From: Halictus rubicundus
Taxonomy: Eukaryota; Arthropoda; Insecta; Hymenoptera; Halictidae
DNA length: 64,000 nt
Reading direction: 5' to 3'
Assembly (NCBI RefSeq): GCF_050948215.1
Contig: NW_027488640.1
Span: 496,001-560,000 of the forward strand
Position numbers and translations under genes: made by a program. A model generated the notes under the pieces. It was not told the DNA's origin and ran no database searches. It saw only the letters and a list, made by a program, of their open reading frames with translations. Positions 1 through 12,084 of this stretch are shown here, piece after piece (the stretch's first letter is position 1; every line of letters begins with the position of its first letter).

Positions 1-262
1 TAGGTACTTACTATCGTGAGGTTATCAATTCTTACCGCAACGTAGTCTTCCTGTACCCTGTCTCCGTCCTCTTGTCTTTTAAAGCCGTTTGTATTAGTGA
101 CCCAGATTGCTGCTGAATTTCCAGTTGAGTAAATCCAGTTTCCTGGATTGTAAAGTGGCTCTGAAATCAGAACGATGTCCACCCCCGTTTCTGCGACTGT
201 TTGTGTTAGCAAGCAGTGAGCGAGCCTACAATGGTTCAGATTAATTTGCAATAATTTTAAAT
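1..262 (-). CDS. R1-like LINE ORF2, N-terminal endonuclease start (partial, runs off left edge)
   Basis: Reading the minus strand just after ORF1 gives an open frame whose first recognisable motif is QINLNHCRLAHCLL, followed by DIVLISEPLYNP. This is the usual opening of the apurinic-endonuclease domain in R1-clade non-LTR retrotransposons, which nicks target DNA for target-primed reverse transcription. The frame differs from that of ORF1 and no ATG is visible at its start. Translation may therefore depend on reinitiation or frameshifting near the ORF1 stop at 269-271. Only about 85 residues lie in the window. Family assignment rests on motif recognition alone. Confidence 0.75.
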
Positions 263-268
263 TGAATT

Positions 269-1813
269 TTATGCGTTACTCCTAGCTGATTGCTCCAAAA
301 ATTTTTTATATTGCGGGCAGTTTACCGCCCCCGCAACATGTTCGGCCTTCGATGCGTGTATCCCTTCTCGGATGCAGAGGACACAGCATCTTATTGCCTC
401 ACAGCCATTAATTTGGTGTCCTATTGCCCCGCATCTCCTGCAGAGTTCTTGACCCTTCAGATCTAACGTGCAGTTGTACGATAAGTGCCCGAAAGCGTGG
501 CACTTGTAGCATCTTAGAATGTTCTGAGTCCTTTTGACTCTGCAGTTTGTAAAGCCGATTTTTAATTTATTTTCCTGTCCCAATTGTTCCAATATTTTAG
601 CCGGAAGGGCAACTATGGCCATCCGAGTTCCTCCGTATCCGAATCGGATATTTTTGACCTCTATTTCATCTTTCTGAATTCCTAGAATTTTTTCGAGTTC
701 CTCCTGGAGTTCCCCTCTGTCGATTGTTGGATCGAGATCTTTTATTTCGTACACTACCTTGGGGGCCATTCTCCTGATTTTGCAATCTCCCCCTAGGGTG
801 TCCTTCGCGAATTTTTCCAGATCTCCGGCAGTGGTACCCTTTTCCATCTCTATAACGAGATCTCCTCCCCTGGACTTTCTTACGGTATGAATTCCATTCA
901 ATCTATCTCCAGCATTGGTCTTTAGTTGTTTAAATAAATCCGCGAAGGTCCTTGTTTCTGATGTTTTAATGATTATAGCTTCCGATTTTGGAGGGGGAGG
1001 AAGCTTGTTTCTTTTTTCTCGTTCCTTTTCTTGTTCCCGTTTCCTTTTCTCTGCTTCTGCTGCTTCTTCCTCTTCTTTCTTCTTTTTCCTTAAAGCTTTC
1101 TTCTCCTCGTTTTTATTTCTATTCTCGACTGTCTTCCATTCGTTTTCTTTCTCTTTATCATGGTCGATTTCCTTGTTCAATTTGCCGCTTGCTTCTTCCG
1201 CTTCACTTTCATACATTAATCTTTTCTTCAGTCCTTCTGCTGTCTTTTTATGCTTTTCGGGTTTCGGTGGAACATTATTTTCATTTTTAGCTAAGGAGCA
1301 TTGCGTTCCCATATCTCTATGCAGTATACTATTTTTGAGTTGTTTATTTTCTATTATTAGTTCAATGTTTTTTAGCTTGGTGATCGCCACTTCGAGCAGT
1401 CTATCCGCTTGGCTGGCGTGACATTTCGTCACGTTTTTTACCTCCGTTAGTGGGTCCGCACAATAATTTTTAACCTCGCGTGTTGAATTTTTAGTTTTTT
1501 TGAGGATTTTTATTAGTTGCCCTATTAGTTTTAATACGTCGTCCTCCTCATCCTTCTCTTCGTCGTCGGTCTGGTTGATTGCGTACAAAGTTATGTCTTC
1601 TAGTCGTTTCTTTTTTAATGCCGTACTTCCGACCAAGATTACGTCCGAGATTACCGAATCTGTGTCGGTTTCCTCTTCATTTTCTCTTGGTCTTTTAATC
1701 AATGATCTATCCTTTTCTTTTTCCGCGCTATGCTTTATTTTTGAGCTTTTCTTGAAGACATTGCCTTTCGCTGCTGGTTGCATTGGTGTGAGGAATTTTT
1801 CTTCCTCGTCCAT
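269..1813 (-). CDS. R1-like LINE ORF1 (Gag-like nucleic-acid-binding protein)
   Basis: A 514-residue intact frame. The N-terminal half is acidic and lysine-rich. Residues about 200-280 are a very charged K/E/R coiled-coil-like stretch, and the C-terminus carries zinc knuckles: CYKCHAFGHLSYNC, then CRRCGAIGHQINGC, then a third less regular CVLC...H...C unit. Three C-terminal CCHC motifs are typical of ORF1 proteins of R1, Jockey and related LINEs, which bind element RNA and form the RNP. ORF2 follows immediately on the same strand, fitting a bicistronic LINE. The start used is the first ATG of the frame. The ORF is undisrupted, unlike most coding regions here, so this copy may be fairly young. 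Confidence 0.8.
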   Translation of the reverse strand: MDEEEKFLTPMQPAAKGNVFKKSSKIKHSAEKEKDRSLIKRPRENEEETDTDSVISDVILVGSTALKKKRLEDITLYAINQTDDEEKDEEDDVLKLIGQLIKILKKTKNSTREVKNYCADPLTEVKNVTKCHASQADRLLEVAITKLKNIELIIENKQLKNSILHRDMGTQCSLAKNENNVPPKPEKHKKTAEGLKKRLMYESEAEEASGKLNKEIDHDKEKENEWKTVENRNKNEEKKALRKKKKEEEEAAEAEKRKREQEKEREKRNKLPPPPKSEAIIIKTSETRTFADLFKQLKTNAGDRLNGIHTVRKSRGGDLVIEMEKGTTAGDLEKFAKDTLGGDCKIRRMAPKVVYEIKDLDPTIDRGELQEELEKILGIQKDEIEVKNIRFGYGGTRMAIVALPAKILEQLGQENKLKIGFTNCRVKRTQNILRCYKCHAFGHLSYNCTLDLKGQELCRRCGAIGHQINGCEAIRCCVLCIREGIHASKAEHVAGAVNCPQYKKFLEQSARSNA

Positions 1814-4439
1814 CTTCTTTCTTATTTTGTTCTCTCTTTCTTTCGTCTTCTTTTCGATATGCTATTGTTCTTTTACTATCGTATTGATTTGAAACCGTAT
1901 TGTCTGTTTGTGCTAACGTATGTGTCAAGTGAATGCTGTATGTGTCTTTGTTTGTGGGTGTCCGTGGTGGCGGTCGTTTCGTCCTCGGTGCGTGTTATTG
2001 TATTAGGTTGTCTCTTACTTTGTCCTCTCGCTTTCGCTCGGGGTCGGCCGTTACGATTCCGTCTGTTCGGTATCTTTAACCCCCCCTGGCTCTCCCCTTC
2101 TGTACCTATCGTTTTCCCAGCGTTTTTTAACCTACCCTTTCCCTTTCCTCTCTTTCCTTAATGCCTTTTTCCCTGTTTCTCTCTGTCCTGATTAGGCTTT
2201 AAAAATTTTTTTTTTTTTTTATATTTTAGCTTTTAACTACGAAAGTTTTCTGCTATTAGTATATTTTTCTGCTATTAGTATATTAATCTTACTACATTTT
2301 ATTTATTTTATATAACTACTATTATCTTGTCTTTGATCTACTATCTTGTCTTTTGAAGGGTGATTTTTCTGACAAATTGTCGCTTTTTTATTACTAATAG
2401 AGGGCTAAGCAATTTGATTTTACTACTATTTCTTTCTAATACTGGTTTCTTGTTTTTTAATTCTATTAAGCTATTGTATTTTATTCTTTATTTTATTACA
2501 TTTAATTGTATTATTTGTAGGTTCGGAAAGGCAGTAAGTCGGAAAACACGGAGAATTAAAGGTGTTTGCCTCTATTTAACTTTTCAATTTCTACAAAATC
2601 GTTAAAAATCTATTATCGCTGGTCGCGCATGTACTTAATTTAATTTAATCTAATCGATTCGCTTAAACTTAATCTATTTTATATATACTAACACTTAAAG
2701 TAACTAAACTCGAGATTAACCCTAAGATTACAAATCTAAAACCTAAACTCTAAAAATTTACTAGCTAAACCTTATTAACCAAAAACCAAAAAAACCAACA
2801 CAAACAGTTGTAATTCTAATTTTTTCTATTAACCTAACCTATCTTATCTAAAATTCGCACAGAATAGCCGAGGTCCGCAGAAATCTACTTAGCGGCTACG
2901 ATATTCTCTCTACCTACTAGCTACGAAAATTTGACGAAATTCGCAAAATTGTAAGAATTTTTGAAGAAATCTCGTGCGATCGACGGGAAAAATTGTAAAA
3001 TCGCTTCGAATTATCTAAAATCGTCTGAAAGTGACGAAAAAACGCTAAGAAATGCTAAAATTCTGCTAATTTCTGGATTTCGCAAGAGGGAAGTGGGGGT
3101 TTTTGGATAGTTGACCCCCACTTATTCTTATATGTTTGTAAAGCCCTCGTTGAATGCGTAACTTGCCTCGTTGAAAGTTTTTTCGAGAATCAGCTCCTTC
3201 CCCTTGTCCGTGTTGTTATCTCGAAAAGGGGGGGGGGGGGTTTCGACAAATTTTTTGCCTTGGGGAACTCCGTTCCCCAGATCACAGACACCCCTTAGAT
3301 TCCCCTACCGAGTCGACCCACGTACTCAGATTTTTTAGGATCCGAAATTATTTGGTCACCCGGTATGCACGCTAATTTTCAACTTTCACCGATTCCGGCG
3401 TTCAGCGGCTCGTTGTAACGGTACGGGCGAGCACTTTACTTTCGTCTGGTCCGTTTCCCTAATTTCCGTAAAATAAGCCTGCTAATCGCTATATCTCCGA
3501 AATGGGTGGGTGCAGAGCAAAAAAGTTTTCGGGGGGGAGAATAACTTCTCCTTTCCGACCCCCTTCGACTCGCCACCCTTCGAAATGGGCGGCCCTAAAA
3601 TTTTATTGAGATCGGCCTATTTTTGTATTTTACCCGAGTTCTATCTCTTTCTCCTAAGACTTTATATCCGGTGTATAATTACTACTGGTTATCCCTCTGC
3701 GGTTTTAACTCTTCTAGTTCCTACCTTACTTTAGGTAACACCGTCCGACCGACCCCTCACGTTGTGTGAACTTCTCGGCTTGGCCTTTCGGGTGTTCTCT
3801 ATCCTCTCTTGTTCTATGTATTTTCTCTCTATCTCTCTCGTCACTTGACACTTGGAAATTCTAAACTGCTTTATAGTCCACTTGGTATTAATCTATCGAG
3901 TGTAATTGTTCGTTTTCTAACACTGTTATTTCACCGGTTTTAATTATTTATTTATTTTTAAAATTTAATTGACATCTCTACTATTTTTAAAAACTTCTAG
4001 TCTTTTTCTATTTCTTTCTTTTCAGGTATATGCAGTTTTTCGGCACTCCCGATTCCCGGATTTTGCTGGAAGTATCTTATTTTCACGTAAGTGTACCCGA
4101 TTTAATTTTAAGAGTTTAATCTTTTCTTTTTCTTTTTCAGATGTTCGCGTTTGGTTTTTCGAGATTCTATAGTTGATGATCTGCTATTTTCTTTCAAGTT
4201 ATTTTCCTCTTAGGAGTTTATCCGCCCCTGAGGGGTTTTTAACCCGAACTCCGCGTGAATCGCGTCTTTATTCGCGTTTTGGCTTTATAGTCCTTTTGGT
4301 TTTGAATTTTCCACTCACTTTTTACTTTTATATATACTCATACTTATTATTTCGAGTAAGAATAAATTAAAGTAAAACTCGCGAGTGCGGTTGAAATTTT
4401 CGCGTTTCTATGCTCTCTTACGATGTTAGCTCGGTGAGA
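1814..4439. other. AT-rich region without recognisable gene; possible LINE 5' UTR plus unknown DNA
   Basis: The stretch directly upstream of the minus-strand ORF1 (about 1814-2200) is pyrimidine-rich on the plus strand and may be the LINE 5' UTR. Beyond it are T-runs and A/T-rich sequence with only short chance frames. Visible structures are an inverted repeat AGTGGGGGT/ACCCCCACT near 3091-3122, a GGGGAAC/GTTCCCC hairpin near 3264-3282, and an uninterrupted run of 13 G at 3228-3240. No LTR, TIR or coding motif was recognised. Confidence 0.5.
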
Positions 4440-7400
4440 TTTCGATTCGCTCTCTATCCTATCCTATCTCATCCTGTATCGTATCCTATCCTCTATCCTA
4501 TCCTATCCTCTATCCTATCCTCTATCCTATCCTCTATCCTATCCTATCCTCTATCCTATCCTATCATCAATCCTATCCTATCCCCTATCCTATCCTATCC
4601 TCTATCCTATCCTATCCTATATCCTATAATATCCTCTATCCTATCCTTTACTCTATGCTATCCTCTATCCTATAATAGCCTGTATTCTATCCAATCCTCT
4701 ATCCTATCGTATCCTCTATCCTATCTCATTCTCCATCGTATCCTATCCTCTATCCTATCCTATCCTATATCATATAATATCCTCTGTCCTATCCTAACCT
4801 CTATCCTATCCTATCCCCTATCCTATCCTATCCTCTATCCTATCCTATCCTATATCCTATAATATCCTCTATCCTATCCTTTACTCTATGCTATCCTCTA
4901 TCCTATAATAGCCTGTATTCTATCCAATCCTCTATCCTATCGTATCCTCTATCCTATCTCATTCTCCATCGTATCCTATCCTCTATCCTATCCTATCCTA
5001 TATCATATAATATCCTCTGTCCTATCCTAACCTCTATCCTATCCTATCCCCTATCCTATCCTATCCTCTATCCTATCCTATCCTATATCCTATAATATCC
5101 TCTATCCTATCCTTTACTCTATGCTATCCTCTATCCTATAATAGCCTGTATTCTATCCAATCCTCTATCCTATCGTATCCTCTATCCTATCTCATTCTCC
5201 ATCGTATCCTATCCTCTATCCTATCCTATCCTATATCATATAATATCCTCTGTCCTATCCTAACCTCTATCCTATCCTATCCTCTATCCTATCCTGTCCT
5301 CTGACCTATCCTATACTCTATCCTATCCCATACTCTATCCTATCCTAACCTCTATCCTATCCTATCCTCTATCCTATCCTGTCCTCTGACCTATCCTATA
5401 CTCTATCCTATCCTATCCTCTATCCTATCCTGTCCTCTATCCTATCCTATCCTCTATCCTATCCTATCCTCTATCCTATCCTATCCTATAATATCCTCTA
5501 TCCTATCCTAACCTCTGACCTATCCAATCCCCTATCCTATCCTCTATCCTATCCTATCCTGTATCCAATCCAATCCCCTATCGTACCCTCTATCCTATCC
5601 CATCCTCTATGCTATCGTATCCTCAAACCTATCCCATACACTATCCTATCCTAACCTCTGTCCTATCCTATCCTCTATCCTATCCTCTATCCTATCCTCT
5701 ATCCTATCCTATCCTCTACCCTATCCTATCCTCAATCCTATCCTATCGCCTATCCTATCCTATCCTCTATCCTATCCTATCCTATATCCTATAATATCCT
5801 CTATCCTATCCTTTACTCTATGCTATCCTCTATCCTATAATAGCCTCTATTCTATCCAATCCTCTATCCTATCGTATCCTCTATCCTATCTCATCCTCCA
5901 TCGTATCCTATCCTCTATCCTATCCTATCCTATATCCTATAATATCCTCAGTCCTATCCTATCCTCTATCCTATCCTATCCTCTAAACCTATCCTGTCCT
6001 CTATCATTACCTATCCTCTATCCTGCCCTATGCTCTATCCTATCCTATCCTGTATCCTATCCTATCCCCTCTCCTATCGTCTGTCCTATCCTATCCTGTA
6101 TCCTATCATATCCTATTCTCTATCCTATCCTATCCCCTATCCTATCCTCTATCCTATCCTATCCTGTACCCTATCCAATCCCCTATCCTATCCTCTATCC
6201 TATCCTGTCCTGTATCCAATCCAATCCCCTATCGTACCCTCTATCCTATCCCATCCTCTATCCTACCCTATCCTCTACCCTATCCTATCCTCTATACTAT
6301 CCTATCCTCTATCCTATCCTATCCTATAATATCCTCTATCCTATCCTAACCTCTAACCTAACCAATCCCCTATACTATCCTCTATCCTATCCTATCCTGT
6401 ATCCAATCCAATCCCCTATCGTACCCTCTATCCTATCCCATCATCTATCCTATCTTATCCTCAATCCTATCCCATACTCTATCCTATCCTAACCTCTGTC
6501 CTATCCTATCCTCTATCCTATCCTATCCTCTATCCTATCCTATCCTCAATCCTATCCTATCCCCTATCCTATAATATCATCTATCTTATCCTTTACTCTA
6601 TGCTATCCTCTATCCTATAATAGCCTGTATTCTATCCAATCCTCTATCCTATCGTATCCTCTATCCTATCTCATCCTCCATCGTATCCTATCCTCTATCC
6701 TATCCTATCCTATATCATATAATATCCTCTGTCCTATCCTATACTCTATACTATCCTATCCTCTGTCCTATCCTATTTTCTATCCTATCCTATACTCTAT
6801 CCTATCGTATCCTCTATACTATCTCATCCTCTATCGTATCCTATCCTCTATCCTATCCTATCCTATATCCTATAATATCCTCTATCCTATCATATACTCT
6901 ATCCTATCCTATCCTCTATCCTATCCTATCCTATATCCTATAATATCGTCTGTCCTATCCTATAATCTATCCTATCCTATCCTCTATCCTATCCTATCCT
7001 CTATCCTATCCTATCCTCTATCCTATAATATCCTCTATACTATACAATCCTCTATCCTATCGTATCCTCTATCCTATCTCATCCTGTATCGTATCTCATC
7101 CTGTATCGTATCCTATCCTCTATCCTATCCTATCCTCTATCGTCTGCTATCCTCAATCCTATCCTATCCCCTATCCTATCCTATCCTCTATCCTATCCTA
7201 TCCTATATCCTATAATATCCTCTATCCTATCCTATACTCTATCCTATCCTATCCTCTATCCTATCCTATCCTATATCCTATAATATCCTCTATCCTATCA
7301 TATACTCTATCCTATCCTATCCTCTATCCTATCCTATCCTATATCCTATAATATCGTCTGTCCTATCCTATAATCTATCCTATCCTATCCTCTATCCTAT

Positions 7401-10400
7401 CCTATCCTCTATCCTATAATATCCTCTATACTATCCAATCCTCTATCCTATCGTATCCTCTATCCTATCTCATCCTGTATCGTATCCTATCCTCTATCCT
7501 ATCCTATCCTCTATCGTATCCTATCCTCAATCCTATCCTATCCCCTATCCTATCCTATCCTCTATCCTATCCTATCCTATATCCTATAATATCCTCTATC
7601 CTATCCTTTACTCTATCCTATCCTCTATCCTTTAATATCCTTTATTCTATCCAATCCTCTATCCTATGGTATCCTCTATCCTATCTCATCCTCTATCGTA
7701 TCCTATCCTGTATCCTTTCCTATTCTATATCCTATAATATCCTCTGTCCTTTTCCTATACTCTATACTATCCTATCCTCCGTCCTATCCTATTTTCTATC
7801 CTATCCTATCCTTTGTCCTATCCTATTTTCTATCCTATCCTATCCTCTATCCTATCCTGTCCTCTATCCTATCCTATCCTCTATCCTATCCTATCGTCTG
7901 TTATATAATATCCTCTATTCTATCCAATCCTCTATCCTAACCTCTACCCTATCCTACCCTCAATCCTATCCTATCCCCTATCTTATCCTATCTTCTGTTG
8001 TATAATATCCTCTATTCTATCCAATCCTCTATCCTATCCTATCCTCTATCCTATCCTGTCCTCTATCCTATCCTATCCTCTATCCTATCCTATCCACTAT
8101 CCTTTCCTGTCCTCTATCCTATCCTATCCTCTATCCTATCCTATCCTCTATCCTCTATCCTATCCTATCCTATCCTACATCCTATCCTATCCTCTATCCT
8201 ATCCTATCCTCTATTATATAATTTCCTTTATCCTATCCAATCCTCTATTCTAACCTCTGTCCTATCCTATCCTCTATCCTATCCTAACCTCAATCCTATC
8301 CTATCCCTTATCTTATCGTATCCCATCCTCTATCCTATCCCATCCTCTATCCTATCGTATCCTCTATCCTATCTGATCCTCTATCGTATCCTATCCTCTA
8401 TCCGATCCTATCCTATATCCTATCCTAACCTCTACCCTATCCTATCCTCTATCCTCTCCTGTCCTCTATCCTATCCTTTTCTCTATCCTATCCTATCCTC
8501 TATCCTATCCTATCCTATATCCTATAATATCCTATATCGTATCCTATCCTCTATCCTATCCTATCCTGTATCCTATAATATCCTCTATCCTATCTTATAC
8601 TCTATACTATCCTACCCTCATTCCTATCCTATCCCCTATCTTATCCTATCCAATCCTCTATCCTATCGTATCCTCTATCCTATCTCATCCTGTATCGTAT
8701 CCTATCCTCTATCCTATCCTATCCTCTATCGTATCCTATCCTCAATCCTATCCTATCCCCTATCCTATCCTATCCTCTATCCTATCCTATCCTATATCCT
8801 ATAATATCCTCTATCCTATCCTTTACTCTATCCTATCCTCTATCCTTTAATATCCTTTATTCTATCCAATCCTCTATCCTATGGTATCCTCTATCCTATC
8901 TCATCCTCTATCGTATCCTATCCTGTATCCTTTCCTATTCTATATCCTATAATATCCTCTGTCCTTTTCCTATACTCTATACTATCCTATCCTCCGTCCT
9001 ATCCTATTTTCTATCCTATCCTATCCTTTGTCCTATCCTATTTTCTATCCTATCCTATCCTCTATCCTATCCTGTCCTCTATCCTATCCTATCCTCTATC
9101 CTATCCTATCGTCTGTTATATAATATCCTCTATTCTATCCAATCCTCTATCCTAACCTCTACCCTATCCTACCCTCAATCCTATCCTATCCCCTATCTTA
9201 TCCTATCTTCTGTTGTATAATATCCTCTATTCTATCCAATCCTCTATCCTATCCTATCCTCTATCCTATCCTGTCCTCTATCCTATCCTATCCTCTATCC
9301 TATCCTATCCACTATCCTTTCCTGTCCTCTATCCTATCCTATCCTCTATCCTATCCTATCCTCTATCCTCTATCCTATCCTATCCTATCCTACATCCTAT
9401 CCTATCCTCTATCCTATCCTATCCTCTATTATATAATTTCCTTTATCCTATCCAATCCTCTATTCTAACCTCTGTCCTATCCTATCCTCTATCCTATCCT
9501 AACCTCAATCCTATCCTATCCCTTATCTTATCGTATCCCATCCTCTATCCTATCCCATCCTCTATCCTATCGTATCCTCTATCCTATCTGATCCTCTATC
9601 GTATCCTATCCTCTATCCGATCCTATCCTATATCCTATCCTAACCTCTACCCTATCCTATCCTCTATCCTCTCCTGTCCTCTATCCTATCCTTTTCTCTA
9701 TCCTATCCTATCCTCTATCCTATCCTATCCTATATCCTATAATATCCTATATCGTATCCTATCCTCTATCCTATCCTATCCTGTATCCTATAATATCCTC
9801 TATCCTATCTTATACTCTATACTATCCTACCCTCATTCCTATCCTATCCCCTATCTTATCCTATCCAATCCTCTATCCTATCCAATCCTCTATCCTATCG
9901 TATCCTTTATCCTATCCTATCGTCTATCCTATCCTATCCTCTATCCTATCCTATCCTCAATCCTATCCTATCCCCTATCCTATCCTATCCTGTATCCTAT
10001 CCTATCCTATATCCTATAATATCCTCTATCCTATCCTTTACTCTATCCTATCCTCTATCCTATAATATCCCCTATTCTATCCAATTCTCTATCCTATCGT
10101 ATCCTCTATCCTATCTCATCCTCCATCGTATCCTATCATATCCCCTATCTTATCGTATCCCATCCTCTATCCTATCCCATCCTCTATCCTATCGTATCCT
10201 CTATCCTATCTCATCCTCTATCCTATCCTATCCTATATCCTATAATATCCTCTATCCTATCCTATACTCTATCCTATCCTATCCTCTATCCTATCCTATC
10301 CTATATCCTATAATATCCTCTATCCTATCATATACTCTATCCTATCCTATCCTCTATCCTATCCTATCCTATATCCTATAATATCCTCTGTCCTATCCTA

Positions 10401-11906
10401 TACTCTATCCTATACTATCCTCTATCCTATCCTGTCCTCTGTCCTGTCCTATAATCTATCCTATCCTATCCTCTATCCTATCCTATCCTCTATCCTATAA
10501 TATCCTCTATACTATCCAATCCTCTATCCTATCGTATCCTCTATCCTATATCATCCTGTATCGTATCCTATCCTCTATCCTATCCTATCCTCTATCGTAT
10601 CCTATCCTCTATCCTATCCTATCCTATATCCTATAATATCCTCTATCCTATCCTTTACTCTATCCTATCCTCTATCCTTTAATATCCTTTATTCTATCCA
10701 ATCCTCTATCCTATGGTATCCTTTATCCTATCTCATCCTCCATCGTATCCTATCCTCTATCCTATCATATCCCCTATCTTATCGTATCCCATCCTCTATC
10801 CTATCCCATCCTCTATCCTATCGTATCCTCTATCCTATCTCATCCTCTATCCTATCCTATCCTATATCCTATAATATCCTCTATCCTATCCTATACTCTA
10901 TCCTATCCTATCCTCTATCCTATCCTATCCTATATCCTATAATATCCTCTGTCCTATCCTATACTCTATCCTATACTATCCTCTATCCTATCCTGTCCTC
11001 TGTCCTATCCTATAATCTATCCTATCCTATCCTCTATCCTATCCTATCCTCTATCCTATAATATCCTCTATACTATCCAATCCTCTATCCTATCGTATCC
11101 TCTATCCTATCTCATCCTGTATCGTATCCTATCCTCTATCCTATCCTATCCTCTATCGTATCCTATCCTCAATCCTATCCTATCCCCTATCCTATCCTAT
11201 CCTCTATCCTATCCTATCCTATATCCTATAATATCCTCTATCCTATCCTTTACTCTATCCTATCCTCTATCCTTTAATATCCTTTATTCTATCCAATCCT
11301 CTATCCTATGGTATCCTCTATCCTATCTCATCCTCTATCGTATCCTATCCTCTATCCTATCCTATCCTATATCCTATAATATCCTCTATCCTATCCTTTA
11401 CTCTATCCTATCCTCTATCCTTTAATATCCTTTATTCTATCCAATCCTCTATCCTATGGTATCCTCTATCCTATCTCATCCTCTATCGTATCCTATCCTC
11501 TATACTATCCTATCCTCTATCCTATCCTACCCTCTATCCTATCCTATCTTCTGTTATATAATATCCTCTATTCTATCCAATCCTCTATCCTATCCTCTGT
11601 CCTATCCTACCCTCAATCCTATCCTATCCCCTATCTTATCCTATCCAATTCTCTATCCTATCCTATCCTCTATCCTATCGTATCCTCTATCCTATCTCAA
11701 CCTCTATCGTATCCTATCCTCTATCCTATCGTATCCTATATCCTATAATATCCTCTATCCTATCATATACTCTATCCTATCCTATCCTCTATCCTATCCT
11801 ATCCTATATCCTATAATATCCTCTGTCCTATCCTATACTCTATCCTATCCTATCCTCTATCCTATCCTGTCCTCTATCCTATCCTATCCTCTATCCTATC
11901 CTATCC
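4440..11906 (+). repeat. Degenerate (TATCC)-based satellite array, about 7.5 kb
   Basis: Almost the whole interval is built from TATCC pentamers, often in pairs followed by TC (a TATCCTATCCTC-like 12-mer). Recurrent variants are TATAATATCC, CTTTACTCTA and CATCCTCTATCG. Because few units create stops, long frames reading (LSYPI)n appear; they are not genes. Local higher-order structure is visible: a unit of about 233 bp recurs near 4646, 4880 and 5111, and a 1215-bp unit is duplicated further on. The array ends abruptly at the LINE starting near 11907. Confidence 0.95.
7440..9870 (+). repeat. Two head-to-tail copies of a 1215-bp higher-order satellite unit
   Basis: Distinctive variants recur with a constant offset of 1215 bp: the block around 7570-7680 reappears at 8785-8895, and a shared 230-residue-equivalent stretch starting at 7998 reappears at 9213. 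The two copies are nearly identical while neighbouring units are degenerate. This points to a recent segmental duplication or unequal crossover within the array. The copies diverge near 9870, where a CCAATCCTCTATCC block is repeated in the second one. Confidence 0.85.
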
Positions 11907-12084
11907 TTCCGTGGCGCCCACCCAAGTTGCGCCCCCGGATACCCCGGTGGCGAAAGCGGCCGCTCCCCCAACCTCCAAGGGGTAGAGCATGGAGGTGGAG
12001 GCGGGCCCCAGCGGGACGGGGGGAAATAACCCCCCGCCACCCGCACCGGCGGCTAAGGAGGGGACCAGCGCGAAGGCCAATTAA
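11907..12084 (+). CDS. LINE ORF1 C-terminal tail (partial)
   Basis: A Pro/Ala/Gly-rich frame without domains ends with TAA at 12082-12084, and the next ORF begins with ATG at 12084-12086. The two codons share one base (TAATG). This is a common arrangement for termination-reinitiation between ORF1 and ORF2 in bicistronic LINEs and supports the ORF2 start chosen. An in-frame stop occurs upstream near 11980, so only the last 30-odd codons are continuously open. The zinc-knuckle part of ORF1 was lost by 5' truncation. Confidence 0.6.

Noticed and set aside
915..2161. Plus-strand Ser/Phe/Leu-rich frames opposite ORF1
   Set aside because: Antisense shadows of the K/E-rich LINE ORF1 and its pyrimidine-rich upstream region.
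3228..3240. G13 run as a functional quadruplex element
   Set aside because: A single homopolymer run in anonymous DNA; length may be an assembly artefact and no further structure supports a role.
4440..11906. Telomeric repeat or CRISPR array
   Set aside because: The unit is TATCC/GGATA with irregular spacing, not the insect TTAGG telomere. There are no unique spacers between conserved repeats as in CRISPR.
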